A stretch of DNA of 64,000 bases, taken from positions 10,899,610-10,963,609 of the forward strand of contig OX578145.1 in assembly GCA_951213105.1 (NCBI GenBank). Direction: 5' to 3'. The position numbers were made by a program, and so were the translations under genes. The notes beneath the pieces are model-generated. The model searched no databases. It was given only the letters and a program-made list of their open reading frames with translations, and was not told the origin of the DNA. Positions 18,811 to 29,650 of the stretch are shown here, in pieces; within the stretch, counting starts at the first letter, position 1, and every line of letters begins with the position of its first letter. This stretch comes from Amaurobius ferox (lineage: Eukaryota; Arthropoda; Arachnida; Araneae; Amaurobiidae).

Positions 18811-20071
18811 CACATTTTTTAGTTTTAAAATCTTTATTTAAATCTTTCTATTATAATTTTTATTATAAAGATAGCTTTCAGTTAAATCATAAAATTATTT
18901 ATTTACATCCATATTAAATTTTTATCAATTTAAAGTCATTTTCTTTCATTTTAGCATCATTTTTCTAAATTTAGTGACATTTTCAAAATAGCGCCAAATT
19001 TGAATATATAATACCACATTTGTGGCGAGGGTCGCCATATTAGTTTTTATTTGAAGTAAAATGTAACCAGACTTGTAAAAGGTGTCAAAATGAACATACA
19101 GGCATCTTTTGATAAAAACAACAAGTTTATTCTTAAACTGTAGAAATCATAAAATAAACTCCCTTAACGCATTTTACAAATAATAAATCAGAATGTACAT
19201 GGTCCATCCTTCCATCGTCTGCATCCACCATCGTCTGCCAACGGCATACCAACTCGTATCATCTTTCACCTTCTCCTACTATCCCGTATATAGCTCTCAT
19301 GCTTCGCTCTTCGCCTTTTTATAACCTGGTTGCCAGCTCTAATTTCCGTCCGCAATCTGCGCGGCTGTTATTTAAATTTAGACTCCTCTTTCCCTGCGGA
19401 AGACACTGCTTGAAAAATAAGAAGTCGAGAATAGAAATTGTTAATCCTTACAAGCTTCCAATTAAACGAGAATCCATCGGCCGAAGTTAATAGAAAGAGG
19501 GTAAAAACAGTAGATTTGTTTACAGATATGCTCAAAACGTTTAAATCCATTAAAAAAACCACAGTTCTCTACCGATATATGTACCATGCATTACAGATAA
19601 AGTAAAAATGAGTGAACTATTCAACAACTTCAACATTTCTTTGAATTTTAATCAACAATTCTAAAGACATTTTTAACAGCGATCCACATTTACTAATCAC
19701 CTCACAGGTAAATACTTTAAAATCGGAACGTTTCAATATTTGAACAACTTTCCTGAACAATGCTTTGCAAACAGACCCAAGGAACTTGAGAAACAAGCAC
19801 TCATTTATTTGAGCGTCTTTTGAATCTCAAGAGATTTGAAGAACTTAAGAAGTTCGGAAATTAAACGTCTAGTTGGAAACGGTCCCGGTTTATGCTTTTG
19901 TTTCATTCGCAGTTCTGCTATAATGGTTGGCTGTGAGAATAAAAAGGATTCCTATAATTTATTCTTATAAATGAAATTGTGTGTTGCTGCGAAATTTACC
20001 TATAATTTTAAGTCAAAGAGGTGATATTTTGACTTTTAGTATAATGTATAAAGTAGGTATTCAATTAATTT
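18811..20071. other. Nothing recognised
   Basis: Around 19200-19250 a CCATCGTCTGC phrase is repeated twice. No supportable gene. Confidence 0.45.
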
Positions 20072-20415
20072 TCATCATAAGGCAATTAGTCTAGTTTCTT
20101 TCTATTGTCCCTTTTCCTTTCTCTTAGGGGTTTTCTTTTTTTCTTTTAGGATTTTCGTCTGGCAACACCTACGTCTGGCAACACCTTTCGTCTGGCAACA
20201 CCTATTGTCTCTTTTCCTTTCTCTTAGGTTTTTCTTTTAGGATTTTCATCTGGCAACGCTTACCTTCTTCAGTTACGCCATGCAACTATTTTCATCATAA
20301 GACAATTAGTTTTGTTTCTTTCTATTGTCCCTTTTCCTTCCTCTTAGACGTTTTCTTTTAGGATTTTCGTCTGGCAACACTTACCTTCTTGAGTCAATCC
20401 ATATAACTATTTTTC
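20072..20415. repeat. Tandem repeat with CGTCTGGCAACACCT units
   Basis: A ~190-bp unit (CATCATAAG(G/A)CAATTAGT ... CTTTTCCTTTCTCTTAG ... TCTGGCAACAC) is present nearly twice, with an inner triplication of the CGTCTGGCAACACCT phrase at 20158-20205. 20416-20944 downstream shows nothing recognisable. Confidence 0.7.
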
Positions 20416-20944
20416 AACAAAGGCGATGCTGATTTTGTTGGTACTGGTGCTCCTCTCACATTTAACCTGACTAAAAAATATCTTGATTGCTTTTAAATTC
20501 TTTTCAATCTTTATACCCTATGTTTTAAATAATTTTTTTTTAACATATACAACAAAATAAGGCAGAATAATCGCTGACTTTAACTCAATTCCTAATCGCA
20601 CTGTTTGATGGATTTCAATTAATAATGAATGTCGCCAATTATCCAAGGTTTCCTTGTAGGCAGCGTTCACATCCGGTTCGAAGCATTTCTCTTTCCAAAG
20701 TCGTTGTCTTGCGTGGAAAAAGAAAAGTTTTGAAACTTTCTTAAATGATTCAAGGATGGCTTTTTTCCCTTTCTGTGAAGTTTGTAACGGAACTCCAGAC
20801 GGTTTTTTACTATAACAAAAATTGAAATTTCGGCTTCTAATAGCTGATCCTATAGACTAGGCATCTCAACTTTACTTTGTAAGTCGCTCAAACTGCCGCT
20901 AAAGTAACCGTAAACACTTCGTTAAAATAACAGGATATAAAAGG

Positions 20945-21583
20945 AAATCTGACGTGACCAGCACAGGACTTTCCCTGCAGACTCATACTGCCGTTTTCTT
21001 CATTTCTTCAACAATTCACTGAATTGAGTTTAACGGCACAAAATAACAGCCATCATTATTTAAATGACACTGAATTTGCATTTTTAATTGAATTTTCGTT
21101 ATCACTGGGTAATTGGATTTATTTTCTATGGTGGCATAGCGAAATTGAGGAAAAATAAAAATATCCCGAGAACGGCTGGTTCTATAATGGGGTTGGTCTT
21201 ATTCTTTTCCTCGTCCAAAATTACGTATAAAATAAGCATTTAATTGATATATTTGATCATACGTGGTTTTTTATTTTTAGATTTAACGATTTTTGAGGAC
21301 CATTTCGCAGCAAAAAGGCAGGTTCCTTTTTTTCCGAATCGTACCAAAATCTAATCAGCGTCAGGGACGTACCAAATTTTATGAAATTCGGTCAATTAGC
21401 TTTTCAGTTAGAGTGGATACAAAATGTGCACACACACACACACATACGTTAAGCTAAAAATAACATTTTCGTGTTCTAGAGGTTCCAAAACGTGTATATC
21501 CGTTGAAAACTTGAGTTGCGATTTTCGTCACAATTCCAATACTTCCCCTATACATTGTCACATATTGCATGGAAACTAAAGAA
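20945..21583 (-). mobile_element. Family A element, minus strand
   Basis: 3' stem-loop and ACTTTCCCTGCAG end at 20955-20990, the GAAATTCGGT motif near 21385, (CA)n near 21430, and the 5' part (CCAATACTTCCCCTATACAT) at 21535-21560. About 640 bp, somewhat shortened in the middle. Confidence 0.75.
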
Positions 21584-21684
21584 CGAGTGACGACTTAACC
21601 ATGTTAAAAAAATGATCAGGTCAAATAAACAGAGCAACCACACCAGCGAACGAGAGTTAGCGCTCCATTTGGTCTTGGATGGTG

Positions 21685-21740
21685 TTGTTGTTGAGACCCA
21701 GAACGTCCGATCTACCAGAAAGGTGTAAGGTAACTGAGTC
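21685..21740 (-). mobile_element. Tail-only retroposon, truncated hairpin
   Basis: A piece of the SINE/LINE 3' tail (GTTGTTGTTGAGACCCAG, then CCAGAAAGGTGTAAGGTAAC) between TTGGATGGTG (21675-21684) and TTTGATGGTG (21741-21750). The 5' arm of the hairpin is absent. Confidence 0.65.
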
Positions 21741-21750
21741 TTTGATGGTG

Positions 21751-22127
21751 TTGTTGTTGTTGAGACCCAGACCGTCCGACCTACCAGAAAGGTGTAAGGT
21801 AACTGTTTGGACGGCCGGGAAGTGCCACCCAATTTAGACCGGAACCCAGTGGGGGAGGCATCCACAGGGACCGTACCCTCTTTCCCCTACCACCAACCTC
21901 TCGGAAGGACTTACGGACCCACATGTTTAACGTGATCGTACTCCGCATGAACACGGCGGCAGTTGTGGCAGCGTGCAAATCTAGCGCGCAAACCACCGGG
22001 CTACCGCACCCGAAATGTGCCAACAGCACGCGGTGTTCCCAGGTGGTCACCCACCCAAGTACTAACCGCGCCCGATGCTGCTTGACTTCGGTGATCTAGC
22101 GAGAACCGGTGTTTTCAGCACAGTACG
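21751..22127 (-). mobile_element. Chimeric 5S rRNA / tRNA SINE, copy 1
   Basis: Sense is minus. Head: 5S rRNA-like sequence (ACCGGTTCTCG, AAGTCAAGCAGC, GGTTAGTACTTGGGTGGGTG, ACCACCTGGGAACACCGCG). It joins a SINE-T body that still has GGTAGCCCGGTGGTTTGCGC but lacks the ~28 bp with the tRNA B box; then body and hairpin/(CAA)n tail as in SINE-T. Flanks GATGGTG on the left and GGATGGTGT (22128-22136) on the right suggest a target-site duplication. The 5S 5' end is cut about 12 nt short. Transcription would start from the 5S internal promoter (A box, C box) by polymerase III. Confidence 0.88.
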
Positions 22128-22136
22128 GGATGGTGT

Positions 22137-22819
22137 GTCATTTTTTAGTCTCACACATATTGACCTTTACATACTTGTTTCTTGTTTTTTTCTTTAGCAA
22201 AATGTTTCTTCATTAGTTTAACAGCATACAAGGTAAATTAAAAATGTCAACCTATTTCGGAGACAAAGAATAGCTTCCCTTTTCAAGAAATAAAGACAGA
22301 GCATCAGCACCAACAAAGGCAATAACGCAACTGTTAATGCTGCTGCTTCGTCGTTTTGGTCTTGTCGAAGAAGGTTACAAGATCGGTTGACTTCTTTACT
22401 ATGGTTGAGGCATCCGGCTGAAACTAGAGCGTTACGAAAAATGTAAACACTTTGAATGCTTATATCTCCGAACCTAAGTGGTAGAAATATAAACAATTCA
22501 TATTCATCTCATTGAAAATAGGACACTATTTATGAACACATAAAAATAACTTTAAAATGTTGAACTATGTTTTCGAAAAAAAATAAAAAAAATAAGTAAA
22601 GCGTTTTTGTCCCAGCAAGTTTTCGCTTCAATTTACTGATTTTCACTCGAAATAGCTTTTAAATTATAAAAGAGAGATCAAAACATTAAGTGAAAAAAAA
22701 TGTTCAGTAGGCAATAGACATTTTAGATTGAAAACTTATTTTTGCAAAGCTGTGACAAATTTTGAACCATTGTCTTGTCAGGTGGACAGGAGGAAGATTA
22801 TTGAAAGATTTCCGTTTTT
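22137..22819. other. Nothing recognised
   Basis: AT-rich, no feature I can support. Confidence 0.5.
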
Positions 22820-23539
22820 AACACTTTACAACAAAGTTGAATAATGTTTATGACTTTATTCATTCTGTCTGTCTGTCGGTCTGTCCGTTCGCACGTAATT
22901 ACCGTAGAAATGACTTTATCAAAATGAAATTTTAGTATGTTGTTCAGACCGTCTGTGGGACATATGGGAATATAAATGAATAAGATCACCCTATTGGTTT
23001 CGGATTGAACCCGGGTTGAAAATGTGAAATACATTGAACCCTATGGGACCTCATTTTTCTAACATAGTTTAAGCGAATTTAAAATTCAGAAATTGCTTCG
23101 AAAATTTAGAAAATATTCAAGTTATCCCATAAAATATATTAAAAAAAAATCAGCAAAATCAGTTCGGTAATTTTTAAAATAAAAATTAAAATAATAATTG
23201 TAATAATTATATGAAGAGATCACGTGACCCACTTCAAAATAAAATAGGGCATCCATCTTGTGCCAAAATCGTTATTTTTAAAGTTCTTTTTAATTTATAT
23301 TTAGTGTTGCATCCGTCCTAAAACAGCTTAATTTTTTTAATTCTGTGCATCCATATACTGCGCCAACGTTATTACAATATTTTTGAGTTTAAATGATCAT
23401 CAAACTTTGATCATTTCTACAACGAAGCCTGACTTTCACGTATGGGGACTGCAAACACATCAAGCTGTAAAATGAGTTATATAAGAAGAATTGCTGAATT
23501 TCTTTAACGCAAAATTATTGAGCTCTGGAGCCTGCAATA

Positions 23540-24200
23540 TCTATATAATAAAAGGCAATGTCTGTGTGTCTGTCTGTGTGTCTGTCTTATACACTATACG
23601 TTTCGCGACCGGGCGTCGGAGAGTTACGAAATTTGGCAATCGGAGACCCTGGGGGGTGGGAAGGGGACACGTGAAAACCGATTTTCAAAATTCTAATTAT
23701 TTTTTTATTTATTTAATGTTTTATGCGATTTCGACCTTTTTTTGATATTTTTGCCCTTTTTTCTCCTCGATCCAGACATCGTAGAAAAAAACAAATCACA
23801 CCATCGGAAAGAGCAGAGAATTTCGAGTAAAAATATATCAATTTCAAATCTCAGAGATAAATTCTAATATTTTTTTATGATTTTAAAGCAAAAGTCACTT
23901 TTGACTCAAAAAAACGATTTTTGGTTTTTAAATTCTCGCATAGTAAAAAGTACTCATAATTTCGACTAATAATTTACATTTTTAGAAAGCTGAAATATCT
24001 GGCATTCTTACAAGTCTAATCTGGTCCAGAAATAATGAAAATTGCCTTCAGGATCGCAATTTTAAAGACGTCATGATTTTAAATTTCTCGGCGTTCCGTT
24101 CGTTTCTCCCCCGCTGAAGCAGGGAAGGTGGTGGGTGGGGACGTCAAGGTGGAGGTGACGTCACGGTTCTGAATAGAGCTAGCTCCTTTGCTCTATATAA
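23540..24200 (+). mobile_element. Element D, Helitron-like non-autonomous repeat
   Basis: Starts TCTATATAATAAAAGGCAAT, followed by TGTCTGTGTGTCTG microsatellite and GTTACGAAATTTGGCAATCG; ends with a hairpin AGAGC...GCTCT and CTATATAA. Non-coding. The TCTATATAA-type start followed by CTGT repeats is common in arthropod rolling-circle elements; class is inferred. Confidence 0.45.
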
Positions 24201-24214
24201 ATTATTATATTTAT

Positions 24215-24330
24215 ATTTTAAATGATGGGACGATCTGGATTTTTTAAATGTATATTTTAACTTTTGGATATTTTAAATGGATATTTTAATTTTATGGATA
24301 TTTTAAATGATGGAACAATGAAACAATGGA
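24215..24330. repeat. AT-rich minisatellite (GGATATTTTAAAT)n
   Basis: Four to five imperfect copies of a GGATATTTTAAATGG/ATATTTTAA unit. Confidence 0.7.
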
Positions 24331-24362
24331 ATGAGGATGATGGAATTAAGCATATGGTCATT

Positions 24363-25799
24363 TTAAATTGCAAATTAGCGCGCGGGAAGTTAGCGGTAGG
24401 CCCGGGTTCGATTCCCGCCACTGCCAAAACTGCCGCCGTGTTTACGTGGAATACGATCACGTTAAATATGTGGGTCCGTAAGTCCTTCCGAGAGGTTGGT
24501 GGTAGGGGAAGGAGGATACGGCCCCTGTGGATGCCTCCCCCACTGGGTTCCCGTCTAAATTGGGTGAATATGTAGAAAGTTATGGAGATTGTCGCGGAGG
24601 GCGCGGCAGCCCAGTGGTTAGCGCGCGGAATTGCACTCAGTAGGCCCGGGTTCGATTCCCGCCACTGCCAAAACTTACGCCACGTTCACGCAGAGTACGA
24701 TCACGTTAAACATGTGGGTTCGTGAGTCCTTCCGAGAGGTTGGTGGTAGGGGAAGGAGGGTACGGTCTAAATTGGGTGAATAAAAAGAAAGTTATGGAGA
24801 TTGTCGCGGAGGGCGAAGTAGCCCAGTGGTTAGCGCGCGGGAATTGCACGCGGTAGGCCCGGGTTCGATTTCCGCCACTGACATGGAGTACGATCACGTT
24901 AAACATATGGGTCCGTATGTTTTTCCGAGAGGTTGGTGGTAGGGGAAGGAGGGTACGTTCCCTGTGGATGCCTCCCCCACTGGGTTCCGGTCTAAATTGG
25001 GTGGCACATCCTGGCCGTCCAACCAGTTACCAGGCCCGGGTTCGATTCCCAAAATTGCCGCCGTGTTTACGCGGAGTACGAGCACGTTAAACATGTGGGT
25101 CCGTGAGTCCTTCCGAGAAGTTGGTGGTAGGGGAAGGAGGGTACGGTCTAAATTGGATGAATAAAAAGAAAGTTATGGAGATTGTCGCGTAGGGCAAAGT
25201 AGCCCAATGGTTAGCGCGCGGAAATTGCACTCGGTAGGCCCGGGTTCGATTCCCAAAATTGCCGCCGTGTTTACGCGGAGTACGATCACGTTAAACATGT
25301 GGGTCTGTAAGTCCTTCCGAGAGGTTGGTGGTAGGGGAAGAAGGGTACGGTCCCTGTGGATGCTTCTCCCACTTGGTTCCGGTCTAAATTGGGTGAATAA
25401 AAAGAAAGTTATGAAGAATATCGCGGAGGGTGAAGTACCCCAGTGGTTAGTGCGCGGGATTTGCACTTGGTAGGCCCGGGTTCGATTCCCAAAATTGCCG
25501 AATAAAAATAAAGTTATGGAGATTGTCGCGGATGGCACGGTAGCCCAGTGGTTAGCGCGCGGGAATTTCACTCGGTAGGCCCGGGTTCGATTCCCGCCAT
25601 TGCCAAAACTGCAGCCGTGTTCACGCGGAGTACGATCACGGTAAACGTGTGGGACTGCAAGTCCTTCCGAGAGGTTTGTGGTAGGGGAAGGAGGGTACGG
25701 TCTCTTTGGATGCCTCCCCCATTGGGTTCCGGTCTAAATTGTGTGGCACTTCCTGGCCTTCCAAGCAGTTACCTTACACCTTTCTGGTAGGTCGCGCCA
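24363..25799 (+). repeat. Concatemer of seven SINE-T units
   Basis: Seven B boxes (CCCGGGTTCGATT) at about 24401, 24645, 24858, 25035, 25239, 25475 and 25580. Most units start with the GTAGCCCAGTGGTTAGCGCG head; bodies end at GGTCTAAATTGGGTG and are joined by AATAAAAAGAAAGTTATGGA linkers. Only the last unit continues into the hairpin tail, truncated at GGTAGGTCG (25798). Some units lack parts of the body. Head-to-tail, all plus strand. Confidence 0.9.
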
Positions 25800-26449
25800 A
25801 CGAGTTTGCCACGGTCAGAATTTTCAAGGGTAGCGAACAGGCTGGTCGCCAAAGGCGGCTAGTAGCTAATATTAATGAAACATTCATTGATTTTACATGG
25901 AAAAGCAGACGATTCCATATTATTGCTTTTTTGATGAAATTTTAGGCATGGAGTTAGAAGTAATTTTACCTCCATGGTTTTACGTGAAGTAAAATAAATT
26001 ATTGTGGCATTATTATAATTTTAAAAATATCGCCGCTGAAAAAAAGGAATGGAAAAAAGAGTATGAATGAAATAGTCACAGCTTTTATATAGTGAGGCAG
26101 GCGATTTATATTTCGATGACGTTATTTGAATAAAGTTCATTTGTTTTCGATGAAGGTTTCAAATATAATAAATTATTGTAGTATTGCGGTAATTTTAAAA
26201 ATATCACCGCTGAATATATTGCATTTTATAGATGTTTAAATAAAATTGTATTTCAGTTGGAAAGTGTTTCATAATCAATGCTTTATGCATGATTGATCTT
26301 TCATGATAAAATTTGAAATACTTACTTATACCTTGAAAACTGAAAGTGCCAGCTATGAACAGCAAACGAGTCACTTGTAGTTATTTGAAAGACTTACAAG
26401 GATATTATTGGATTTCAAATGGGATTCATAGTTTTCAAAATATGATGGT

Positions 26450-26700
26450 TGTAAATTTGGAAATTTTAATAATTTAAGCTGTTTTAAAAAAAGTAGTTGT
26501 ACTCGTAATTTCGATATTTTAACATGCTGAACTATTTTGAAAGAGTAGTTATGATTTCAATATTTTAACACTTTGATCTGTTTTTGAAAAGCAGATATAA
26601 TTTTGATATTTAAACTGTTGAACTATTTTGAATGTAGAAAACGAGAATTACGCAAAACCATTTCGGCTCCATCGAACTGGAGTTACCGCCGATTTTTTTG
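26450..26700 (-). repeat. Family E fragment with ~47-bp tandem subunits
   Basis: Three copies of a unit containing ATTTTAAC...TGAACTATTTTGAAA at 26510-26640, next to the family E hairpin segment (GGCTCCATCGAACTGGAG, 26665-26682). Confidence 0.65.
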
Positions 26701-26992
26701 ACTCCCTTTTGTATATTGCTTGTCAATTGAAGTATTTATATTTCAAATGGATTCAGTCAAAAATCTGAGCTATTTTTATAGTTTTAAGTGTAGTAAACGT
26801 TAAGATATTGCTGGGTTCAGGAATTCGAGTGACCACATTTAAAAAAAAAAATCAAGTTTTCAAATGAAAACTAATTTAGTTATTGACTGAAAATTCAGTG
26901 AACTTTGAGATTATTATTCTTTTCTTGTACCATTATGCGATAAAGCGAATACATCTCATTTGAAGAAATATAAATACAGTATTAAGAGAGAG

Positions 26993-27969
26993 CAAGAAAG
27001 ATCAATCATGTATGAAACATTGATTATTAAACACTTTCCCACTGATATGCAATTTTATTTAAACATCTCTAAAATGCAATACATTCAGACGTGATATATT
27101 AATTATTACAGAACTACAATCACTTATTTTACTTGAAAACTTAAAACTTCATCGAAAAAAATGAACTTTATTAAAATGACGTTATCGAAATATACCTCGT
27201 CTGGCACTCTATATAAGAGCAATATATATTTCATTCATACATTTTTATTCCAGACTCCAAAGTTAAATCATTTTGCGTGAAAAAAATTTAGCTATTATAA
27301 TACAACTCATCTTAAAATCACTTGCTTACATTCTGCATCCATTAAAATTAGGCTTCGTTGTGGAAATAATCAAAGTTGGATCATCATTTAAACTCAAAAA
27401 TAGTGTAATTGCATTGGTGTAGAATATATATGCACATAAAATACGCAAAAATAAAGCGGTTCTAGGACGGATGCAAAGCTAAATATAAATTTAAAAAAAC
27501 TTTTAAAATCACAATTTTTACTCTGGGAATAAAAGATGGACGCCCTATTTTATTTTGAAGTGGGTCACGTGATCTCTTCATATTATATGGGTGTCATTAT
27601 TAATTTCATTTTATTTTAAAAAACTACCGAACTTATTTTGCTGAAATTTTTTATGTATTTTATGGGATAATTTATTTCCTAAAACTTTCGAAGCAATTTG
27701 TGAATTTTAACTTCGCTTGAAAAATGCGTGAAAAATTAGGTCCATAGAGCTCAATGTATTCAATTATTTTCAACCCGGATTCAATCCAAAACTAAATACG
27801 TGATATCATTCATTTACATTTCCATATGTTCCACAAACCGTCTCAACAACATACTAAAATTTCCTTTTGTCATTTTTACGGCAGTTATCGTGCGAATGGA
27901 TAGACAGACAGACAGACAGACAGAATGAGCAAAGTCATAAATACGTTTCAACTATGTTGTAAAGTGCTG
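26993..27969 (-). mobile_element. Family B element, minus strand
   Basis: 3' end stem-loop and AACACTTTCC at 26993-27045, GGTCACGTGATC near 27565, (GACA)n at 27902-27921, 5' hairpin arm ending at 27969. Non-coding, ~977 bp. Confidence 0.8.
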
Positions 27970-28221
27970 AAATGCAATTTGGGTCTAGTGGTAAACTTTC
28001 CCTGCTGTTCACATTACAAAATAATTAAAAACTCACCCCAATTAAATTCACTCACCCCAATTAAATTCATATTTGATTAGTTAGATGGATTCCAATTAAA
28101 AACGATTAAAAATGAATGTGACTAATTATATGAAGTTTTTTTTTATTCAGACATCCATTCGGTTGGAAAAAAGTTTCTCTTTTATGTAGCAATTATTTTC
28201 AGTAAACCTTTTCTAAAAGAG
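27970..28221. other. Short spacer with 23-bp direct repeat
   Basis: CTCACCCCAATTAAATTCA occurs twice in tandem (about 28032-28068); otherwise nothing recognised. Confidence 0.6.
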
Positions 28222-28260
28222 ACGCCTGTTTTTTACTTTCCCTAAGTAAAAAACAGGCGT
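28222..28260. repeat. Perfect 17-bp palindrome with 5-nt loop
   Basis: Arms 28222-28238 (ACGCCTGTTTTTTACTT) and 28244-28260, loop TCCCT. It replaces the usual 5' hairpin of the family A element that follows, and one arm contains flanking, non-element DNA. A 17-bp phrase AAGTATTGGAATCATG is duplicated right after it. Confidence 0.95.
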
Positions 28261-28995
28261 AAGTATTGGAATCATGAAAGTATTGGAATCATGTCGAAAA
28301 TCGCAACTTGAGTTTTCGACGGATCTACACGTTTCGAGACCTCTAGAATACGAAAAAACTATTTTTAGCGTGACGTCTGTGTGTGTGTCTGTCTGTCTGT
28401 CTGTCTGTGCAGATTTTGTATCCACTCTAACTGAAAAACTAATTGTCATAAAATTTGGTAGGTATGTCACTTGTGGGCGAATCTGGTGCTGATTAGTTTT
28501 GGGTACGATTCGAGATAAAAGAACCCGCCTTTTTTTGAGAAATGGGCCGCAAAGGCTTGTATCCACTATAGCTAAAAATCTAATGGACCGAATTTCACAA
28601 AATTTGGAAGATAAGTCGCTTGTGGGTCACGCTGGTGCTGATTAGATTTTGGTACGATTCGGAAAAAAATAACCTGCCTTTCTTTTGCGAAATGGCCCGC
28701 AAAAATCTTCAAAATCTAAAATAAGAAACTACGTATGCTCAAATATACCCAATAAATGCTTGTTTTATACGTACTTTTTAACGAAGAAAAGAATAAGACC
28801 AACTTCATTACATTAAGACTAGCCGTTTTCGAGATATTTTAGTTTTTTCGTATTTTCTCTACGCCACCTTTGAAAATAAGTCCAGTTACCAAAGGAGAAC
28901 GAAAATTGAATGAAAAGTGATTTCAATTTAATTAAAATAAAGAGAACGTGGATATAAGTCTGCAGGGAAAGTCATGTGCTGTCCACATCAGATTG
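28261..28995 (+). mobile_element. Family A element (tandem copy 1 of 3)
   Basis: Complete apart from its altered 5' hairpin: CGACGGATCTACACG, (GTCT)n at 28386-28410, two AAAATTTGG blocks, TGCAGGGAAAGT and the stem-loop ending CCACATCAGAT. Confidence 0.85.
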
Positions 28996-28998
28996 TTT

Positions 28999-29630
28999 TC
29001 TTTCTCTTGCAATATATGGTAATGTATAGGGAAAGTATTGGAATTATGCCGAAAATCAGTTTTCGACGGATCTACACGTTTTGGGACGTCTAGAACACGA
29101 AAAATCTATTTTCAGCGTCACGTCTGTGTGTCTGTCTGTGCAATGTATGTATCCACTCTAATTCAAAAACTAATAGCCCAAATTACACAAAATTTGGCAG
29201 GTAAGTCACTTGTGTGTGATTCTGGTGCTGATTAGCTTTTGGTACGGTTCGGGATAAAAATACTTGTCTTTTTTTGAGAAATGAACCTTCAAAAATCGTC
29301 AAAATCTAAAATAAAAAACAACGTATGCTCAAGTATATCCATTAAATGCTTGTTTTATAAGTAATGTTTAACGATGAAAAGAACCAACTTCATTGCACTA
29401 GGACTATCCTTTCTTGAGATATTTTAGTTGTTTCGCTACGCCACCTTTGAAAATAAGTCCAGTTACCATATGAGAACAAACATTTAATTAAAAGTGTCTA
29501 TTCAGTGTCATTTAAAATAATGATGGCTGTTATTTTGTGCCATTAAACTCAATTTAATGATTTATTGAAGAAATAAAGAGAGCTTGAGTAAAAGTTTGCA
29601 GGGAACGTCATGTGCTGCTCACATCAGATT
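28999..29630 (+). mobile_element. Family A element (tandem copy 2 of 3)
   Basis: Begins within about 5 bp of the previous copy's end with CTTTCTCTTGCAATATATGG...AGGGAAAGT, ends GCAGGGAACGT and GTGCTGCTCACATCAGAT. Head-to-tail with copies 1 and 3. Confidence 0.85.
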
Positions 29631-29650
29631 TTTACTTTACGTACAATATA

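Larger units (their letters stand above)
22820..26306 (+). mobile_element. Family B element interrupted by 2.3 kb of nested repeats
   Basis: 5' part 22820-23539 (hairpin, CTGTCTGTCGGTCTGTCC, TCACGTGA box) and 3' part about 25865-26306 (GATGACGTTATTTG, GTTGGAAAGTGTT, stem-loop). Between them sit element D and the SINE concatemer. Confidence 0.75.
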
